Shown: positions 1 through 7,717 of the stretch, one piece after another
Layout: each line of letters starts with the position of its first letter
How positions within the stretch are numbered: the first letter of the stretch is position 1
Source of the DNA: Litchfieldia alkalitelluris
GTDB taxonomy: Bacteria > Bacillota > Bacilli > Bacillales > Salisediminibacteriaceae
Length of the DNA: 64,000 nt
Assembly (NCBI RefSeq): GCF_002153425.1
Contig: NZ_KZ119600.1
Location: 2,717,920 to 2,781,919, forward strand
Direction: 5' to 3'
Translations under genes and position numbers: made by a program
Notes under the pieces: generated by a model
Database searches by the model: none
Told to the model about the DNA's origin: nothing
Seen by the model: only the letters and a program-made list of their open reading frames with translations

Positions 1-1527
1 ACCATGATTGACCTTCAAACCATCTTTTTCTAACCTTGGAATTGCTTCTTGAATTGTTCCACGCGTTGAATTAAATCCTAAAATAAGTAGATCCGCTTCT
101 TCATGTCGCTCATCCTTATAAACAGGAGTTGGGAAAACATCTGGTAGCTTATCTACCTTCCTCATACGCTTATCCATCTGTGCCTTACGGTTTTCAGGAC
201 TTTCTGACGGCTTACCTTGTTCATTATGTTCAACACCAGTAACATGATGAATACCATATTTCATACCAGGGATAACCCGTTTTGAAATACCATCTTCCGT
301 TACTTCATAGCGCTTAAAGTACTCATTTTTTTCTAGTTCAGGCAATTCTCCATTAAGGTCAAATTTCCCTCGACGAATCTTCACCTTATCAAAGTCTAGT
401 GGCTCTACAGTCTGTTTTCCTAATGAAAGGGCTAAGTCTGTCACTAGAATTACAGGTAATTGGTATTCTTCCGCAATATTGAAAGCTTCGACAGCGTCAT
501 AGAATGCTTCCTCTACTGTTGACGGTGCGATCACAACTTTAGGAATTTCACCATGTGTACCGTATATTAAAGCAAAAATATCAGATTGCTCTTGTTTCGT
601 TGGTAAACCAGTACTTGGACCTCCACGTTGTGTATCAACAATTACTAAAGGCGTTTCTGTGATACCGCTTAGACCAATTGCTTCCATCATTAACGATAAC
701 CCCGGACCAGCTGAGGCAGTTAAACTACGGACCCCACCGTAATTCGCACCAATTGCCATTGTACATGCAGCAATTTCGTCCTCTGTTTGTATAACTGTTC
801 CACCGTATTCTGGAAGTTTTTTAATTAAATATTCCATAATTTCTGAAGCTGGCGTAATTGGATACGCTGGCATAAATCTAGCGCCACCTGCAAGTGCCCC
901 TAGTGCTACTGCATCGTTTCCAATCATAAACATGCGGTTCTGTCCATCAGCTTCTACTAATTGAAAATCGCCCACATTATCCTGCGCTTCATTTAGGAAA
1001 TATTTCATACCTTCTTCAATTGCTTGTAGATTTTTCTCAACAACTGATTCACCTTTTCGTGAGAAAATCTGTTCCACTACTGATCGGAATGCATCTGCTT
1101 TTAGTCCTAATAAGGCACTAGATGCTCCTACTGCCACCATGTTTTTCATCAATGAAGTTCCTAAGTCTGTCGCAATTTCTGTAAATGGTACAGAGAATAA
1201 ACTTGCTGTACATCCTTCAGGTTGTTTTGGTGAAAATTTACTGTCTCCAATAATTACTCCACCTTGACGCAATTCATGGTGATTTAAATCTATTGTTTCC
1301 TGGTCAAAAGCTACCAGTATATCTAAATCATCTGATATGGAATTAGTCGGTGTAGTACTTACACGAATTTTATTGTTTGTATGTCCACCTTTAATACGTG
1401 ATGAAAAGTGTCTATACCCGTATAAATAATACCCTTGACGGCTTAATGCCATTGAGAAGATTTCACCTGTACTTTCAATCCCCTCACCTTGCTGTCCTCC
1501 AACTTTCCATGAAAGTTGATTGATCAT
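1..1527 (-). CDS. korA: 2-oxoacid:ferredoxin oxidoreductase alpha subunit, 3' end outside window
   Basis: Oxidative decarboxylation of 2-oxoglutarate (or another 2-oxoacid) to the acyl-CoA with reduction of ferredoxin; works with a TPP-binding beta subunit that should lie just left of the window. The visible 509 residues begin MINQLSWKVGGQQGEG. The first ~190 residues form the gamma-type domain (GGQQGEG, RIKGGHTN). The pyrophosphate-binding alpha domain follows, with AYPITPASEIMEYL near residue 225 and GANYGGVRSLTASAGPG near residue 265. The gamma-alpha fusion is the usual Bacillaceae form. The ATG at 1527 is preceded by a GGTGGAG ribosome-binding site. The stop lies outside the window. The family is certain; 2-oxoglutarate rather than pyruvate as substrate is inferred from the Bacillaceae context. 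Confidence 0.93.
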   Translation of the reverse strand, partial: MINQLSWKVGGQQGEGIESTGEIFSMALSRQGYYLYGYRHFSSRIKGGHTNNKIRVSTTPTNSISDDLDILVAFDQETIDLNHHELRQGGVIIGDSKFSPKQPEGCTASLFSVPFTEIATDLGTSLMKNMVAVGASSALLGLKADAFRSVVEQIFSRKGESVVEKNLQAIEEGMKYFLNEAQDNVGDFQLVEADGQNRMFMIGNDAVALGALAGGARFMPAYPITPASEIMEYLIKKLPEYGGTVIQTEDEIAACTMAIGANYGGVRSLTASAGPGLSLMMEAIGLSGITETPLVIVDTQRGGPSTGLPTKQEQSDIFALIYGTHGEIPKVVIAPSTVEEAFYDAVEAFNIAEEYQLPVILVTDLALSLGKQTVEPLDFDKVKIRRGKFDLNGELPELEKNEYFKRYEVTEDGISKRVIPGMKYGIHHVTGVEHNEQGKPSESPENRKAQMDKRMRKVDKLPDVFPTPVYKDERHEEADLLILGFNSTRGTIQEAIPRLEKDGLKVNHG

Positions 1528-1738
1528 CTTTTTCTCCACCCCTTTAATCTGACAATGAATTAGTTACAACATGTGAAAGTAAAAACGTTCTTAATCAACA
1601 ATAAATATGTACCGTGATCCTGGACCTTTTATCAAATAATGTTCCAAGAAACACCTCGACTTTCATCGATCCCCATTTGTTTAGGCCTCGTTTCTAAAGT
1701 TCAGAAGTGAAAACTCAATATTTTTCATAGATTCATAT

Positions 1739-1753
1739 TGTAAAGCGTTTTCA
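1739..1753 (-). promoter_or_regulatory. cre-like (CcpA) site in the korA leader
   Basis: The minus strand reads TGAAAACGCTTTACA, close to the catabolite-responsive-element consensus TGWAANCGNTNWCA, with one extra base near the 3' end. It lies about 30-40 nt downstream of the proximal korA promoter, a position where CcpA typically blocks elongation. CcpA control of this TCA-cycle-linked enzyme is inferred. Confidence 0.35.
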
Positions 1754-1784
1754 GCTACTGTTTAATTTCTTAAAACACATTTAT

Positions 1785-1813
1785 ATTGTAACATAACTTT
1801 CACAATTTCTAAA
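1785..1813 (-). promoter_or_regulatory. Proximal sigma-A type promoter of korA
   Basis: The minus strand reads TTTAGA (1813-1808), 17 bp, then TACAAT (1790-1785). The -10 is preceded by TG one base upstream, an extended -10. Transcription would start near 1778, about 250 nt before the korA ATG. The -35 is only 4/6. Confidence 0.5.
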
Positions 1814-1945
1814 ACAAGAATATTCATTCTATTTTGTCAGATCTTATTTTGATTAAAAGCAATAGGCTATGTTAAAGAGTAGTCTAGATATGTTTAACAG
1901 AGCCAAATAATAAAAAATGTCTGAATAACTTGATGATTTGATTAA

Positions 1946-1974
1946 ACTATATAAACACTTGATACGTTTGTCAA
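1946..1974 (-). promoter_or_regulatory. Distal strong sigma-A promoter in the spoVS-korA gap
   Basis: The minus strand has TTGACA (1974-1969), exactly 17 bp, then TATAGT (1951-1946). It would give korA a 5' leader of about 410 nt. The 561-bp gap 1528-2088 otherwise contains the proximal promoter, the cre-like site and the spoVS terminator. I see no gene, tRNA or riboswitch in it. Confidence 0.7.
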
Positions 1975-2044
1975 AGGATTGAACTCAACAATAAACGATA
2001 GACTTAAAATAACATTTTTGAGATGATATTCGCGTCAATCTCCA

Positions 2045-2074
2045 ACAAAAAACCTGCTTGAAATTTCAAGCAGG
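2045..2074 (-). terminator. Intrinsic terminator of spoVS
   Basis: The perfect palindrome CCTGCTTGAAATTTCAAGCAGG (2053-2074) is followed on the minus strand by six T, 15 nt after the spoVS stop codon. Confidence 0.9.
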
Positions 2075-2088
2075 AAAATTACCTCTAT

Positions 2089-2349
2089 TTAACGAGGCTC
2101 AATAATTAATTTAATTGCAGTTCTTTCATCCCCATCAATTTGGATGTCAGTAAATGCAGGAATACAAATGAGATCAATACCACTTGGTGCTACAAAACCT
2201 CGGGCAATAGCAACCGCCTTAATGGATTGATTTAACGCTCCTGCTCCTATTGCTTGAATCTCAGCTGCTCCTCTTTCTCGAATTACTCCAGCTAATGCAC
2301 CAGCAACGGAATTAGGATTAGATTTTGCTGAAACTTTTAATACTTCCAC
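2089..2349 (-). CDS. spoVS: Stage V sporulation protein S
   Basis: Small Alba-like protein that in Bacillus affects septation, coat assembly and spore maturation. 86 residues, the length of the B. subtilis protein, with the family start MEVLKVSAKSNPNSVAGALAG and end DERTAIKLIIEPR. The start is GTG at 2349, seven bases after a TAAGGAGG ribosome-binding site. It stands alone between ymdB and its own terminator. In B. subtilis it is a sigma-H gene, but I could not find a convincing sigma-H promoter in the 190-bp upstream gap. Confidence 0.97.
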   Translation of the reverse strand: MEVLKVSAKSNPNSVAGALAGVIRERGAAEIQAIGAGALNQSIKAVAIARGFVAPSGIDLICIPAFTDIQIDGDERTAIKLIIEPR

Positions 2350-2541
2350 TTGAGAACCTCCTTAAGGAATTTTAGTGTGGTAAGATCATAACCAAAAACA
2401 TAACATTGCAGAATATTTTCATCACTTCTCTTTATCTATTTATATTCTACAACGAAATGGACTAAAAAAGTTAAAAAATTCTAATTTTTTTCTCTTTTTG
2501 TATATATTCATAAAAAATTTAATTATTCTTATCCCATAAGA

Positions 2542-3336
2542 TTAATCAAAAAAAGGTCGGTCCTCATTGATACTTATTCTTTGAATTGATTCTGCCTTGC
2601 CTGTTTGATTGTTTAAAGTAATAGTCACTCCATTGATCTGCTCTCTACCTTTAGCTACTTCAAACCTTCCAGGAAGACTCGTCAAAAACCTATTAATAAT
2701 TATATCTTTATCCATTCCTAATATCCCATCGTACGGACCAGTCATCCCCACATCAGATATGTATGCAGTTCCACCAGGTAAAATTCTTTCATCAGCTGTT
2801 TGGACATGTGTATGTGTTCCAACAACTGCAGAAGCTCTACCATCCAAATACCATGCAATAGCTTGTTTTTCACTCGTCGCTTCCGCATGAAAATCAAGAA
2901 AAATAAAAGGTGTTTTTTTCCGTACTTCTTCAACTACTTCATCTAGTATTCTAAAAGGACAATCAAGAGGAGGCATAAACGTCCTTCCTTGTGCATTAAT
3001 AACTGCAATTTTTTTATTCCCTGCTTTTGCAATTACATAGCCAACTCCTGGGGTATCCTGTGGAAAATTAATTGGCCGGATAAGGTTAGGAACATCGTCA
3101 ATAAAATCAAAGACTTCTTTTTTATCCCAAGCATGATTCCCTAATGTAATAACATCCGCACCTGCTTCTTTTATCTCGTGGTACACTTTCTCAATGATCC
3201 CCTTGCCCCCTGCAGAATTTTCTCCATTTACAATTGTTATATCTGGTTTATATTTCGACTTTAATTTTGGTAAAAATTCTTTTAGCACCTTTCTACCAGG
3301 TGATCCTACTACGTCAGCGATAAATAATATCTTCAT
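2542..3336 (-). CDS. ymdB: YmdB-family metallophosphodiesterase
   Basis: Calcineurin-like phosphodiesterase; the B. subtilis orthologue hydrolyses 2',3'-cAMP and influences biofilm, motility and late adaptive responses. 264 residues, the usual length. Metal-binding residues are visible in order: D8 in MKILFIADVVGSPG, the NGENSAGG block near residue 40, GNHAWD near residue 68, and HTHVQTAD near residue 175. The ATG is preceded by AAAGGAG at good spacing. It lies downstream of rny in the conserved order recA-rny-ymdB-spoVS, but separated from rny by a terminator. The start of the flavour of substrates in this host is inferred from the family. Confidence 0.95.
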   Translation of the reverse strand: MKILFIADVVGSPGRKVLKEFLPKLKSKYKPDITIVNGENSAGGKGIIEKVYHEIKEAGADVITLGNHAWDKKEVFDFIDDVPNLIRPINFPQDTPGVGYVIAKAGNKKIAVINAQGRTFMPPLDCPFRILDEVVEEVRKKTPFIFLDFHAEATSEKQAIAWYLDGRASAVVGTHTHVQTADERILPGGTAYISDVGMTGPYDGILGMDKDIIINRFLTSLPGRFEVAKGREQINGVTITLNNQTGKAESIQRISINEDRPFFD

Positions 3337-3424
3337 TTGATTGCTCCTTTGAAACTTTAATTATTATGTAATCTTTTTATGTTTGTTCTTCTTGGTGACC
3401 CTTGGATAAGAAACGGAATTGATA

Positions 3425-3454
3425 TAAAAATAAAGTGGCAGAAATCGCCACTTT
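3425..3454 (-). terminator. Intrinsic terminator of rny
   Basis: Stem AAAGTGGC/GCCACTTT with a 7-base loop (3432-3454), followed on the minus strand by ATTTTTA. The stem begins inside the rny stop codon, so the terminator directly abuts the coding region. Confidence 0.85.
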
Positions 3455-5015
3455 ATTTTGCATACTCAACTGCCCTTGTTTCACGTATCACAGTCACTTT
3501 AATGTGTCCAGGATAATCGAGCTCGTCTTCTATTTTTTTAGTAATATCACGAGCCAATCGATAGGAGTCTTCATCCGTAATGAAGTCAGGCTTCACCATG
3601 ATTCGGACTTCACGCCCTGCTTGAATAGCATATGTTTTTTCCACGCCATCAAAAGACTCTGAGATTTCCTCTAGTTTTTCTAGACGTTTAATATACGTTT
3701 CAAGCGTTTCTCTCCTAGCACCTGGTCTTGCTGCTGATAATGCATCTGCTGCAGCCACTAAAGTGGATATAACTGAAGTTGCCTCCGTATCACCATGGTG
3801 TGAAGCAATACTGTTAATGACTACTGGATGTTCTTTGTATTTTGATGCTAATTCCACGCCAATTTCTACATGGCTTCCTTCCACTTCATGATCAATGGCT
3901 TTACCAAGATCGTGTAGAAGGCCTGCTCTTCGAGCCAATTGAACATCTTCACCTAGTTCAGATGCCATTAAGCCGCTCAGATAAGCTACTTCCATGGAAT
4001 GTTTTAAAACATTTTGTCCATAGCTAGTACGGAATTTTAAACGACCCAATATTTTGATCAAGTCTGGGTGTAATCCATGAATACCCATTTCGAATGTGGA
4101 TTGCTCTCCGTATTCACGAATTAATTCGTCTACTTCACGGCGAGACTTGTCCACTGTTTCTTCAATGCGTGCTGGATGAATCCTTCCATCCTGAACAAGC
4201 TTTTCTAATGCTGTTTTTGCGATTTCTCTACGAATTGGATCAAAACCTGACAAAATTACAGCTTCAGGAGTGTCATCAATTATTAAATCAATCCCTGTTA
4301 AGGTTTCTAAAGCACGTATGTTACGCCCTTCTCTACCAATAATACGGCCTTTCATTTCATCATTCGGTAAATTTACTACCGATACAGTTGTTTCTGATAC
4401 GTGATCAGCCGCACAACGTTGAATTGCCATTGATAAGATATCCTTTGCTTTCTTATCAGCCTCTTCTTTCGCTCTCGTAACAGATTCTTTTATCAGCACA
4501 GCACGTTCATGTGTTAATTCCTCTGAAACAGTTTTCATGATGATTTCTCTTGCATCATCTTTAGTAAACCCAGATATTCTTTCTAATTCTTGTTGTTGTT
4601 CTTTTACCATTTCCTCGACTTTGCTATTCATCTCGTCGATCTGATTCTGACGTTTTGACAATTCATCTTCTCGTTTATCGAGACTTTCTTCTTTCTTGTC
4701 TAACGTTTCGCTCCTACGGTCCAACGATTCTTCCTTTTGAACTAATCGATTTTCTTGTTTTTGAATATCGTTTCGACGATCACGGACTTCTTTTTCAGCT
4801 TCCATACGAAGCTTATGGGCTTCATCTTTCGCTTCAAGAATTGCTTCTTTTTTACTAGCTTCCGCTTCTCGCTTCGCATCTTCAATCGTTTGCTTTGCAA
4901 GCTGCTCTGCGCTGGAAATTTTAGCTTCCGCGATCGATTTTCTAACGAAATATCCAATAAAGAATACGATTATTGCAGTGAATAGCAAAATGAGGATTTG
5001 AATGATCATGTCCAA
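3453..5015 (-). CDS. rny: Ribonuclease Y
   Basis: Membrane-anchored endoribonuclease that starts decay of many mRNAs and takes part in the degradosome-like network with PNPase, RNase J and a DEAD-box helicase. 520 residues, the same as B. subtilis. Layout: one N-terminal membrane helix (about 4-24), a long charged coiled coil (about 30-150), a KH domain around [17 protein letters not shown] (near residue 225), then an HD domain with [11 protein letters not shown] and [13 protein letters not shown]. The start is probably TTG at 5015, ten bases after GGAGG; an ATG two codons further in is the alternative. It has its own promoter (5181-5209). Confidence 0.97.
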   Translation of the reverse strand: MDMIIQILILLFTAIIVFFIGYFVRKSIAEAKISSAEQLAKQTIEDAKREAEASKKEAILEAKDEAHKLRMEAEKEVRDRRNDIQKQENRLVQKEESLDRRSETLDKKEESLDKREDELSKRQNQIDEMNSKVEEMVKEQQQELERISGFTKDDAREIIMKTVSEELTHERAVLIKESVTRAKEEADKKAKDILSMAIQRCAADHVSETTVSVVNLPNDEMKGRIIGREGRNIRALETLTGIDLIIDDTPEAVILSGFDPIRREIAKTALEKLVQDGRIHPARIEETVDKSRREVDELIREYGEQSTFEMGIHGLHPDLIKILGRLKFRTSYGQNVLKHSMEVAYLSGLMASELGEDVQLARRAGLLHDLGKAIDHEVEGSHVEIGVELASKYKEHPVVINSIASHHGDTEATSVISTLVAAADALSAARPGARRETLETYIKRLEKLEEISESFDGVEKTYAIQAGREVRIMVKPDFITDEDSYRLARDITKKIEDELDYPGHIKVTVIRETRAVEYAK

Positions 5016-5180
5016 GACTGATTCACCTCCCCATGCTATTTCTTTTTTTTCAAACTTAGTTTCATTTTTTCATTTGTTCATGTTCAATTTGATTCCAATT
5101 TACAAATTACGTCAAAAAGCGCACATCCAATAAAAATTTAAATCAGTGAGTATGTGAAAAACTATAAAGTATTCTTTCTA

Positions 5181-5209
5181 ATTGTATTCTTCATAATTTA
5201 CAATGTCAA
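5181..5209 (-). promoter_or_regulatory. Sigma-A promoter of rny
   Basis: Minus strand: TTGACA (5209-5204), 17 bp, TACAAT (5186-5181). It is near consensus. It lies 166 bp upstream of the rny start, in the 394-bp gap 5016-5409, which otherwise holds only the recA terminator. Confidence 0.8.
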
Positions 5210-5359
5210 GCACTGGAAGAGCTCTTGAAACCTTATGAAAGCTGTTTTCCTGTCTTATCCCCTTGAATTTAATATATATATAAGATAGTACTAGTGATTT
5301 TTGTTGAAAAGTAGGGTTAATATAGATAATGTTTTATTGGTAGATACATAGTCTTATTT

Positions 5360-5401
5360 AAATAAAATCGACCCAAATGGTTATATACCTTTTGGGTCGA
5401 T
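5360..5401 (-). terminator. Intrinsic terminator of recA
   Basis: Perfect 11-bp stem ATCGACCCAAA/TTTGGGTCGAT (5367-5401), followed by TTTATTTAAAT on the minus strand, 9 nt after the recA stop. Confidence 0.88.
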
Positions 5402-5409
5402 CTCCAAAA

Positions 5410-7397
5410 TTATTTTAAATCTAATGGCAAATCTTCAGGCTCATCTGCATCAGCAGCTGGAACCGTAATCGGTTCATTTAATCCATGATACTCACGAATT
5501 TTTGCTTCAATAGCACTTGTAATATCATTATTTTCTTTTAAAAACTGCTTTGCATTTTCCCTACCTTGACCTAAACGCTCTTCATTATAGGAATACCAAG
5601 CACCACTCTTTTGAACGATATCTAAATCTGATCCAATATCCAAGATGGATCCTTCTCGAGATATTCCTTCTCCATACATGATATCCACTTCAGCAGTTTT
5701 AAATGGAGGTGCTACTTTATTTTTAACAACTTTAATTCTTGTTTTATTACCAACCATGTCATTTCCTTGCTTCAATGTTTCTGCTCGACGAACTTCTAAT
5801 CTAACAGAAGAGTAGAACTTTAATGCACGACCCAATTTGTTATCCTATCGGCTTTTTATCCGATAGCTCTTACCCTTTCTTTCGAGTAAGTTCAGCATAC
5901 ATTTTCACCTTCGCACGATACGTTAAGGTGGCGGAGACTCGTGGGGATATTTTTGCTATCATAGCGCTCAATCCCTATGCGTTACACAGACTATTGATCA
6001 TAGCCCGCTCGATATTAGCATCTCAGCCTTCATCGAATTTCCCCGCTCATAATCTAGATGGTTTCTCACCTAGACGGCAGTGTGATTAATAAATACTACC
6101 AGGTGTCGTTTCAGGATTCAGTTGTGTTAACACAAGAGTTTTTTATCTCTTGTTTCTGGAGGTTGTATTCCCTCATATCCTAATACTAGGATTACGATCA
6201 GTCATTTCTGATCCAGCTCAGCATATCTTTTCATCTTCGACATAACTCGTTAAGATGATGCGGCCTCTTGGAAGGATTATATTCTGTAATAATATACAGT
6301 TTCACCTTCTATGCGTTGCCCCTGACTATCATTTTACTTATAGCCTTCGGTTCGGATTTGCATCTCAGCATCCCCGGCTAATTCCGCATTCATAATCTAG
6401 AAAATTTCTTTTCTAGACGGCAAAGTGCTTGTCTTAAGCAACTCTATCACCAAACATAACTCCAACTTTTTCGCGAATCTGGTTAATAAATACTGCGATT
6501 GTTTTTGATTTATTGATTGCACCAGAAAGTTTTCTTAGTGCTTGTGACATAAGTCGGGCTTGAAGACCAACGTGGCTGTCTCCCATTTCCCCTTCAATCT
6601 CAGCTTTCGGTACAAGTGCTGCCACAGAGTCAATAACAATCATATCTACAGCGCCACTTCGTACTAATGCTTCAGCTATTTCTAGGGCTTGTTCTCCAGT
6701 ATCTGGTTGAGATAAGAGTAATTCATCAATATTTACTCCTAAGTTTTGTGCATATACTGGATCGAGGGCATGTTCAGCGTCTATGAAAGCCGCTTGTCCA
6801 CCATTTCGCTGAATTTCAGCGATGGCGTGTAATGCTACAGTTGTTTTACCAGAAGATTCGGGCAGGATTGTTATACACAAGGCTTTTTATCCTTGCTTCT
6901 GGAGGTCACCCTCATCACCATTACGCTCTGGAAACATAATGGCTACAGTTGGTTATTTCCAACTCAGCTCAGCGTACATTTTCACCCTCAGCATGATCTG
7001 TTAGGGTAGGGACACTCTTGCCAGGATTATATTCTATTAACGGTTAATAGGTTCACCTGGTACGCGTTACGGTGTTACGACTTTTTAGTTTCGCAATTAC
7101 CTCGGAATTGTCTCAAGTGAGAGGTTTTCCGATTTTGCCCCTTTCCTCTTACCAGTTTCCCAGTAAGCGGGCGATCCGTCTCTTAACTTTTGTTAAGAAT
7201 TATTCACCATAGATTTCAATGATTCTTCCTTTAGGATATCCTCCTACACCTAATGCAATATCTACTGCTAACGCTCCAGTTGATACAGTAGAAACTCGTT
7301 GTTCCGCCTGTTCTCCAAGTTTCATAATGGAGCCTTTACCAAACTGTTTCTCGATCTGACGTAAAGCCATATCAAGTGCTTGTTTACGATCTGACAT
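5410..7397 (-). CDS. recA: RecA recombinase, four exons split by three group I introns: join(7397-7206, 6862-6449, 6118-6098, 5832-5410)
   Basis: DNA-dependent ATPase for homologous strand exchange and co-protease for LexA. The open frames stop just inside each intervening sequence. Removing 6863-7205, 6119-6448 and 5833-6097 gives one frame of 349 codons (64+138+7+140), against about 348 in B. subtilis RecA. All junctions are phase 0. The rebuilt protein has Walker A GPESSGKT across the first junction, the motif [14 protein letters not shown] at the end of exon 2, loop L2 GNPETTPGG across the micro-exon, and an acidic C-terminus. I chose ATG 7397 over the in-frame TTG 7403 because AAGGAG lies nine bases before the ATG but only three before the TTG. 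Own promoter and LexA box upstream, own terminator downstream. The exon map is exact from sequence; splicing itself is inferred. Confidence 0.95.
5833..6097 (-). ncRNA. Group I intron 3 of recA (265 nt, ORF-less)
   Basis: It begins after CCTGGT and ends ...AAATTG before GGTCGTGCA, joining Pro-Gly to Gly-Arg-Ala. P1 pairs exon/intron UGGU|AGU with ACUGCCG (6081-6075), with the U.G wobble at the splice site. The same ACU can pair with the 3' exon GGU as P10. P3 is GCGGGG/CUCCGC. P7 is GCATA (5980-5976) with TATGC (5899-5895). P8 is CACCTT/AAGGTG. P7.1/P7.2-like hairpins lie between P7 and P3', suggesting subgroup IA. The last hairpin has the loop GATAAAAA found in all three introns. It is the shortest copy and lacks the extra P9 hairpins. 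No endonuclease ORF. Confidence 0.9.
6098..6118 (-). CDS. recA: recA exon 3: 21-nt micro-exon encoding NPETTPG
   Basis: Seven codons, AAT CCT GAA ACG ACA CCT GGT, stranded between introns 2 and 3. They supply exactly the residues missing between exon 2 (…VMFG) and exon 4 (GRALKFYSS…). These are the core of DNA-binding loop L2, one of the most conserved parts of RecA. Both flanking junctions are phase 0, so loss of this exon would keep the frame. Without it neither neighbouring exon can be joined to give a normal RecA. Confidence 0.93.
6119..6448 (-). ncRNA. Group I intron 2 of recA (330 nt, ORF-less)
   Basis: It starts after TTTGGT and ends …CAACTG before AATCCTG. P1 pairs exon/intron UGGU|GA with UUGCCG and is extended by a TGCTT/AAGCA hairpin. 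P3 is ATGCGG (6389-6384) with CCGCAT (6263-6258). P7 is GCATA in AACGCATAG (about 6316-6308) with TATGC (6225-6221). P8 is CATCTT/AAGATG. Several P9-region hairpins follow, the last with loop GATAAAAA. Its 5' part (GCCGTCTAG … CTAGATTATGA … GCGG … GCTGAGATGC) closely resembles intron 3, suggesting common origin. Readthrough of exon 2 stops after four codons (DRVA). No ORF of note. Confidence 0.9.
6863..7205 (-). ncRNA. Group I intron 1 of recA (343 nt, ORF-less)
   Basis: It starts after ATCTATGGT and ends …AATCCTG before CCCGAATCT, so it interrupts Walker A between Gly and Pro. P1 pairs GGU|GA with UCGCC, again with U.G at the splice site, and is capped by a CTTAAC/GTTAAG hairpin. P3 is AGGGGC/GUCCCU. 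P7 is GCGTAC (7065-7060) with GTACGC (6977-6972), a compensatory change relative to GCATA/TATGC in introns 2 and 3. P8 is TACCCT/AGGGTG (closing A-U aside). CCAGG…CCTGG forms the P7.1-like stem. The terminal hairpin keeps the GATAAAAA loop. Group I introns in recA are known from the Bacillus cereus group. Confidence 0.9.
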
Positions 7398-7438
7398 GTT
7401 CAATCTCTCCTTAGTCTTGCATTCTTATTTCTAACACT

Positions 7439-7467
7439 ATCTTACCTCTTTTTAATCTATTTGCCAA
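7439..7467 (-). promoter_or_regulatory. Sigma-A promoter of recA
   Basis: Minus strand: TTGGCA (7467-7462), exactly 17 bp, TAAGAT (7444-7439). Transcription would start near 7432, about 35 nt before the recA ATG at 7397. The 314-bp gap 7404-7717 holds only this promoter, the LexA box and the helicase terminator. Confidence 0.75.
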
Positions 7468-7475
7468 TAGATTTG

Positions 7476-7489
7476 CAAACATTCGTTCC
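7476..7489 (-). promoter_or_regulatory. LexA (DinR) operator of recA
   Basis: The minus strand reads GGAACGAATGTTTG, matching the Gram-positive SOS box CGAACRNRYGTTYG at 13 of 14 positions (first base differs). It ends eight bp upstream of the recA -35, so LexA bound here could block RNA polymerase. This agrees with the known LexA control of recA in Bacillus. Confidence 0.85.
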
Positions 7490-7680
7490 CTAATTTATTT
7501 TTTCTAAATCTAATAGAAAACTACTCTATTATACCTTTTTTAATTCCATCAATGCTAACTAAATCATCGCACCACTTATTTCCTTTCCTTCCACTTCCCT
7601 TTTTCTCTAATTGCTTAGGGCACTGCAGCGTATCCATCGAGGATACTCGAAGCAGAAACTTGATGACTGCTCAAGTTCAT

Positions 7681-7710
7681 AAAAAATCCGCCTTTTTAAG
7701 AAAAGGCGGA
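7681..7710 (-). terminator. Intrinsic terminator of the DEAD-box helicase gene
   Basis: Stem TCCGCCTTTT/AAAAGGCGGA (7687-7710, written either way), followed on the minus strand by TTTTTT, just after the stop codon at 7718. It separates the cinA-helicase transcript from recA. Confidence 0.88.
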
Positions 7711-7717
7711 CATTGTT

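Noticed and set aside
5410-5835. Separate small gene starting at the in-frame TTG 5835 (MGRALKF…)
   Set aside because: This is recA exon 4 plus the last bases of intron 3; there is no ribosome-binding site and the sequence is RecA residues 210-349.
5823-6089. Plus-strand 88-codon frame across intron 3
   Set aside because: It runs antisense through the intron, has no ribosome-binding site and no recognisable protein.
5410-7403. Frameshifted or decayed recA pseudogene, or an intein-containing recA
   Set aside because: The exon pieces join perfectly in frame with no residue lost. The inserted segments contain early stops and no intein motifs, and they fold as group I introns.
7471-7479. TTGCAA at the LexA box as the recA -35
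   Set aside because: The spacing to TAAGAT would be 28 bp; TTGGCA at 7467-7462 gives exactly 17 bp.
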